From: Parachlorella kessleri
Lineage: Eukaryota > Chlorophyta > Trebouxiophyceae > Chlorellales > Chlorellaceae
Assembly: GCA_001598975.1 (NCBI GenBank)
Contig: BBXU01001029.1
Span: 1-64,000, forward strand
Direction: 5' to 3'
Length of the DNA stretch: 64,000 nucleotides
Part shown: one piece after another, positions 57,783 through 64,000 of the stretch
Layout of the letters: each line of letters begins with the position of its first letter
How positions within the stretch are numbered: the first letter of the stretch is position 1
Position numbers and translations under genes: made by a program
Notes under the pieces: model-generated
What the model saw: the letters and a program-made list of their open reading frames with translations, nothing else
The model's database searches: none
What the model was told of the DNA's origin: nothing

Positions 57783-60700
57783 ATGCGTTGCTAGGCCCTG
57801 CTCAGGCGATCCTGCTTGCTGCTCATAGCCTTCCTGCAGGCAGCACAGTGTGCAACTTGGGAGATTGAACGTGAGTGGCATAGAAGCGTTTGCTTTAGGC
57901 GCTTGAAATCAGGCTGGCAGCAGCTGTCAAATGGGGGCTAGGGCCAGGCCGGTTTGCCATGTCTTACGTTCACAGTATTGCTTCACCAGTAACCTCGTTT
58001 ACTTGGCACACTGGCTGCAGGTACTGCTCTTCTCCAGCTTGGGACCTTCTTGACCACAGACAGTGATACTGAGCGAGGTGTCATCTGGGACCCCAGTAAG
58101 GAGCACTGCCAGTGGCCAGGGATCAGCTGCGACGCCTCTGGGGAAGTTACTGCAGTGTAAGTCCGAGCTTGTGGGTGCACATTGGAAACTGTGTCAGCCT
58201 TTATACGCTTGCGGTGGTGTGTGAGGTGGATCCAAGACTGCCTTGGTTTAGAACCGGGACGCACATGACACCAAGGGGTCAGACAGCAGTGTGGCTGTTG
58301 CCAGCTGGGTCACTTAGCAGAGCAGAGAGTGAAGGAATCAAGCGACAAGCGCGAAGGCCGTAGTTAACAGTGTACGCAAAGAGTTTGTTGGCACTGCACT
58401 CTGCAGGCTCATCGACCACCCGTGGCTCTATGATGCAAACATCAAACTTTCCTGCCAAGGTCTCAAAGCCATTGCAGCGCTCGACAAGCTCAAGTCCCTG
58501 TGAGTGCAGCTTGCAGTGTGGGCAGCTGAAAGTGACGGCCGCTAGGAACGGAGATGGACAACAAGAGTACCTGGTCACCGTCCTTCCTCCTGCATAGTTT
58601 GCGCACGCCGTGACATTAGCGTGGCTGCCCGGCTGGCTCCCACAATCCTGCATGAAGGTTCTCAGTGAGATAGCAACTGTGATAAGACCCTGCAGCTTAA
58701 TTCACATCTGATCGTCCCTTACCCCAGCCTTACTCGCGTGGCTGCCCTGCAGTGAGATTACCCAATCTGGCGCAACGCCGGGGTGCCTGCCAGAGGCCTG
58801 GGCTGGACTACGGCTTTTAGAGATCGTGGACCTGGGTATACCCATCAAAGGGAGCCTTCCAGGAGCTGGGTGGGCCTACCCAGGCTCCTTTCCTGCCCTA
58901 AGGAGCATGTCAGTTCCCCTGGTAGCTACCAAGCAACAAGCAGTGCAGTTGTCCAGGCTGCACATCGTGCCTTATGCTGTGCACGTTGAGGCCTTCCTGC
59001 TGCGCCTGGTGACTAGGAGTTCACATGGACACCGCCTGTCGCGCAAGGTCGGCAACCCTGAGGAGTCAGCTGCGAAGCCGGCAAATGACAGGGTTTCCAT
59101 GAACGCAGGATATTCAAGGCAAGCGCCATCACAGGCACCCTGCCTGGAGCCTGGGGATCTCCAGGGGCTTTTCCAAAACTGAAAAGCCTTGTGATCGAGC
59201 AGGCAAACCTGACCGGGTTTCTCCCGCCAGAATGGGCAGCAAGGTCGGCCTTCCCCTCTCTACAGCAACTGTGAGTTTGCTGCCTTGGCATGCCCGAAGG
59301 TGAAGTCCTTGCACACTGGCAGGTGTGTTGAAATCTGCCAGAATTTAACACAGCTCCCGTGCTGCGCTCAGCACCCTACTGCAGCAGTGTTCTCCTGCCA
59401 TGGCCCCTCTTTCCGGGTTTGGTGCAGGCGTATCGAGGCTGGCGATTTAACTGGCAGCTTCCCTGGCGAGTGGCTAAGCTCTACTGCGGCTTTCCCAAGC
59501 CTGCACAGAATGTGAGCAGCCGAGGCTGTCCATGGGTTTGTTGAAGCTGCTGTCAACTTGCTGGATGACAGTGGCTTCTCAGGTGTTCAAATTTTTCCAT
59601 TCCGGTTCCTGGGCATGTTTGGCTGGCACGAGGACGGAGGTGACACTTTTCTTGGGCTTGCCCCTGCAGGGAGCTGTCGGGCTGTGCCGGGTCAGGAGAG
59701 CTACCCTACCAAGTGGCTTTGACTTCACTCACATTGCTGTAAGTACATGCCAGTGTGCGTCAAGCCACCCCTGTGAAATGCTCACATTTCATCCCGCCTC
59801 TTCCTGCAGCGAAAAGGGGCGCCCTTGCTGGCCTGCTTTTGTTGTCTTCGACAGGGAAACCCACGCTGCGTCCCAGGAGTGCACATATCCCTGAATTGTG
59901 TCTGTTTTGCAAAGGGAGTGCCTGCGAAGTTATGCAGGACTTTAGAACATTGTGGGCTCTCTGGCACGCTTCCTGCATCCTAAGGGAAAGAGGGGCACCT
60001 GTCCTTGCTAAAGGAACTCAGCCTGAATCACAACCACCTCAGGCAAGTTTGCCGCCCCTACCCACCACTGATACTGGTGGTGGGTGAAGGGTTTGCCTTC
60101 CTTGCTTAGGCGCCTGCAACACCTGCACTCTGAGGGTGAAGGCCTGGTTCCATGCATGCCTCACCTGCTGCACTGTTAAACATGACTCAGTGGTTAGAAC
60201 AAAGGTGGACGGCAGGATCCTGGCTATAACCGGACTTCTGTGGGAACCCATGATGACATGTCCCACTGTGAGAACTCAATGAAAATGGCGCTCAGCAAGC
60301 GAGTTGCGCGCTGGCTGTTCGCCCCTGCAGAGGCCCCTTCCCTGAAAGCTGGCTATGTTCCGGAGGGCTGCCCACGCTTGAGTCCCTGTCCCTGTCCGGC
60401 AACATGATCACTTCCCTCCCGCCTTGCTGCCCACCACCTACCAGCAAGCTGCTTTCCCTCCAGCTTGATGATAACCAGCTCCAGGGCGCTCTGCCTTTCT
60501 TGGAGGGCCAGTGCAATGGCACACGGCTGACTCTTCAAGACCTGTATGTGCTGCCGGGCCGAGGCGGGAACATTAGTAGCGGAGTTTCCTCTTGCTGGCA
60601 AGACCGGAGCTGTGTGTCTACTTGAGCCAGGATCATTGTGCACTGGCTGGGACCATGTATCCATCACTAGGCAATGCCAATGCACTACAACCTTGGTGGC

Positions 60701-63700
60701 AGAAATATGCAGCTCTATGGAGGGTCATACTGGTTTTAAGTCCTTGCCTTTCATGCAGCAACCTAGCCTTCAACCAGCTGACAGGGACGCTTCCGGCCCA
60801 CTGGCCTACCACACTCCCTGGACTGATGCACCTGTAAGCCCGCATGCAGCTGCACAGCTTTGCTTCCGGCCGGTCGTTGTAGTCATGTCTTTAAGCTCTG
60901 CTTACCAGCACATGGTGTCATTCACCCTATTGAGTGCCCTGTGTGCCTGTGCGCAGTGTATTGGAGGGCAACCAGTTGATTGGGGAGGAGATTCCGTCCA
61001 CTTGGGCCTCCCCCTATGCATTTCCTGTCATCTCAACACTGTGAGACCACCCTGGCATGCTGGGCTTCTTGATGGGGATCCTTCCATGCATGCCTGGAGC
61101 CGCCTCTCATGCCAACCCATGTGCAAAGGCTCTCGTAACTGCACACACGAATTGAAAGTGCATCTCAGGCACCCGTCTGGGAATGTTTTTGTCTACAGGA
61201 GTCTTGACGGAAATAGGTTCCCTTGGGCATTCCCGCTTGCGTTACTGGAGTGGCAATCCCTCACATATCTCGGCCTTGCTGGCTGTGGTGTCCATGGGTC
61301 CCTGCCTCCAGTCAGCAGTTTCCCTCCAGCAACACTCCTGCTGCTGTACAAGCTCAACTTATCTCGAAACTCACTAACTGGCAGCTTGCCGCATGACTGG
61401 GCTACCACAACAGTCTTCCAGACCGGTAATTACATCGACCTGTCATACAACCAGCTGACAGGGCCGGTGCCTGAGGAGTGGGTGAACTCAGAATGGCTTC
61501 ATACCATGTGAGTACCGCCGGGCGGCCCACCCTGCTAGCCTGCTTTGCTAGCAGCTCGTGGGGCCCTGCTTGCAGCTGCGTTGCTAGCAGTGGCTTGCTG
61601 CATGTTGCTGAGGTGCCCTGTTGCTGACGCTGTCGAACCAGCCGCAAAGCCTAGGCTTGTCGCTAGGTGTTTACGTTCAATGCCTGACCCACATGCTCAA
61701 GCCTGCGCCTACCTTGCAGCTGACGCTGGTGGCTCCCGGCTGTGGTCTCAGCCTCTTGCAGGGCAACAACTTGTCAGGCCCGCTGCCAGTGCCCACGCTG
61801 GAAGAGAATTCCGCTGACCTGTGAGTTGACTGCCAGCGATGCCTAGGGTGCAGAGATGGGGCTGGATGTTGTTGGCTGTGGCATTTTCTGAGCCGAGCTG
61901 GCCACAAAGCCCATGCCACACCCACCATCCCTCTGTGGTGGTTGCAAGCGCGGCACAAGGTGTTTCCTGCAGGGAGGTGCTGCCTGGCAATGAGGGCCTC
62001 TGCTGGCCCAAGGCTGCAACGCTGGAGGTCGTGCTCAACAAGCACTATGTGTGCAGTGGAGTCTCCAGGGGCGACTTGACTGGGCTGTCTGCCTGCCGGC
62101 AAGACTTCAAAACCTGTGTATCGCGTGGCAGAGGTGGGAGTCTAGCCCTGCAGCGTCCAGATTAGTTAATAGTTAGGGTGGCAGGGAGTGCAAACCGAGA
62201 GATAGAGGCGGACTGGACTGATAGCGCTGGATGCAAGTGTGCTCCTGAGTCTTGCCTGAGGTGGTCATGCTGCTAGATCTGCAGAGTACCAAGGCGGCGG
62301 TTTGCTAGTGGCCAGCTACAGTGCAGTGCGACTGTGTTTCTTCTGCATGTGTGTGGGCTGCTGTGGGTAGGGTGTGCTCGCACTTGCAACCCATGCATAG
62401 CTATCTGCAAAGGCTTGGCTTGGTGCCACTTCCCAAGCCTCAGAGAAGGCCTAGTCCGATGTTTACTTCTTACCATTCACAAACCTTGCTGCCAAACGTT
62501 GGTAGGCAATACATTACTAAGGTAGGAGTGGCACAGCCTGCAAGCTGCTGTGTGCCCTGCAGGTGGCCTGGCCCTGGGTCTATGGCTCACCATTGTGGCA
62601 CTTCTCGCTGTCTTTAACACCACACTGCTGGCGCTAGCCTTCAAAAGGCGCTGTGGTGGGCTGCGGCGCCGAGCTTTCCCATCGTCCGCACTAGATGTTC
62701 AGCTGGCAGGTGCGGGGCGAGCATTAGTCTGGTACACGAACACGTGTGATGTGTACACTGACAGACGCAGCTGAACACCTCAAGCAGGTTCTTGAATGTT
62801 GCACAACCCATCACGAACACAAGGAAAAAGTAGCGGATACGTTTACGCATCCCACTGAGTGGCCAAGGCACCCCATGCATGGCCACAATGAGGGATGCAG
62901 ACTCCCACCACCCTATCTGTGGGTGTGACAAGGCACCCAGTGTTGGACGCATGCACTGCAAGGACCATCACCCTTGCAATGGTGTTATACAAGGCACCCC
63001 AAGGGACCTTCCCTTGCAGCATCTCAGGGCAGCATTGGGGCCGGGGCGAACGAGCTCGGTCTCTCAGATGCCGCTGGGGAGTTGGAGGCCCTCCTGCAAA
63101 AGTACCAGTCGCCCAGCGACAGCCAGGGCGGCCTGGTTGAAGCAGAGAACCAACCCCTGAGGTCACCAGGCTTGTCACGGCGCAATGGGCTACAAGCGCA
63201 GCTCCTAGCCCAGGACAACGAGGCCTCGCCGCCCTCCTCAGCTGCCCCAGCCGTGCCAGTGGCCCCGAGGGCTTGGAGTTCCCGCTTTGGACGAGTTCAA
63301 ATACAGGATGTGCAGTTCTGTAGGGCTGCGGATGGGTCTCTTGTGCTGTTGGGCCAGGGGGCCTCTGGGTCGGTGAGTGTATCCATGCTAGGCGCCTTGC
63401 AAGCTCAGCCTGTCTGGCTGAGTTTGGCTGCTGCATGCTATGTGAACAACAGATGTGCAACTGTGACCTGGCAATGCTGAATGCAAAGTACGCTTGAGGG
63501 CTTGCCTGACCTGTTGGGACATCCTCCCACCTGAGTTGCCGTGTGGGCTTATGTGCTTGTTTAGGTTGTAGCCCCTGCGGTTATTTCATGCGACCCCATG
63601 GCCGGCCTTCCACCGCCGAGATACCACTGTGCTGTGTTGCAAGAGGAGCCCTCCTCTGCATCCCACCAGGAACACCAAGTCTGGCAATGAGGCCTTGGCA

Positions 63701-64000
63701 GAGGAAAGAGAACGTGCGAATGGCATCATCCCTGCAGGTGTTCAAGGCTGAGCTGGCGGGTTGCGGGGCTGTGGCGGTGAAGGTGCTGAGGAAGCAAAGC
63801 GTGGATGTTGCCAGGCTGCTCCGAGAGGCGGAGATCATGCATTTGTGCCGCCACCCTTCGCTTCCTGAGGTAAGTCACAGGGCCTCCTTGGGAGGATGCA
63901 GTGCCAAGCCTGGACAGCCCAAGCGCCGCAGCGGCAAGTGGGTTCCTAGTGAAACAAATGTGGTCGCTTGCTAGCATGGAAACCTTTGAATTTCAAACCT
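57783..64000 (+). CDS. LRR receptor-like protein kinase, tandem copy 2, 3' truncated by window, two in-frame stops (possible pseudogene)
   Basis: Exons matching copy 1: 57783-57870, 58021-58156, 58407-58499, 58753-58908, 59109-59270, 59428-59511, 59670-59738, 59938-60042, 60331-60543, 60759-60833, 60957-61040, 61199-61507, 61752-61820, 61973-62133, 62563-62709, 63020-63372, 63738-63869. All have the same length as in copy 1 except exon 5 (162 against 164) and exon 15 (147 against 144). The rest of the kinase domain lies beyond the window. LRRs (IEQANLTGFLPPEW, LDGNRFPWAFPLALLEW), the membrane span and the start of the kinase (LGQGASGS, VFKAELAGCGAVAVKVLRK) are well preserved. But the exon equivalent to the signal peptide reads ATG CGT TGC TAG (stop at 57792-57794), and exon 8 has TAA at 59981-59983 where copy 1 has TGG. 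Either the copy is a young pseudogene, or it uses other 5' exons and splicing. Confidence 0.75.

Noticed and set aside
1..64000. Search for CRISPR arrays, bacterial operons, rRNA, tRNA and full-length transposable elements.
   Set aside because: None has support: no regularly spaced repeats, no terminal repeats bounding a transposase or reverse transcriptase frame, and no rRNA-like blocks were found by reading both strands.

Overview
The window is nuclear DNA of a eukaryotic green alga (Chlorophyta, most likely Chlorophyceae). The sequence is GC-rich. Nearly every gene is cut into many short exons by GT-AG introns. Alanine, glutamine and proline runs sit in otherwise ordinary proteins, several products carry chloroplast or thylakoid-lumen targeting sequences, and TGTAA, the usual algal poly(A) signal, follows several genes. 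There is no prokaryotic operon, RNA gene, CRISPR array or intact transposon that I can see. Exon models were built by hand from reading frames, splice sites, intron phase and family motifs; most spliced lengths close exactly on a stop codon.

Layout. 162-955 (+): C-terminal part of a class I SAM methyltransferase. 1974-10439 (+): secreted copper amine oxidase, 20 exons. 12170-16013 (-): EamA/DMT transporter with a large low-complexity loop. 16422-18163 (+): thylakoid-lumen pentapeptide-repeat protein. 19475-26353 (-): ABCG half-transporter, 17 exons. 26656-28759 (+) and 30053-32282 (-): two tail-to-tail paralogues of an unknown membrane family sharing a C-terminal module. 33277-34405 (-): small SAP30-like histone deacetylase complex subunit. 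34749-40092 (+): violaxanthin de-epoxidase-related (VDR) protein. 40927-45257 (-): SET/MYND (SMYD-like) protein with degenerate zinc sites. 46723-48866 (-): unknown plastid protein rich in Ala/Pro. 49122-57056 and 57783 to the window end (+): a direct tandem pair of LRR receptor-like kinases, each with at least one frame-breaking lesion.

How the genes relate. They are not a pathway. Several products are predicted plastid proteins (pentapeptide protein, VDR, the Ala/Pro-rich protein, one of the unknown paralogues), two are membrane transporters, and the right end is a receptor-kinase array. Gene pairs alternate between divergent and convergent. Short divergent intergenic regions (16014-16421, 26354-26655, 34406-34748, 48867-49121) must hold both promoters.

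Strongest points for follow-up: the unknown paralogue family, the receptor-kinase tandem array with its lesions, a long near-perfect hairpin at 45491-45690, loss of zinc-binding cysteines in the SMYD-like protein, and repeated use of GC-AG introns.
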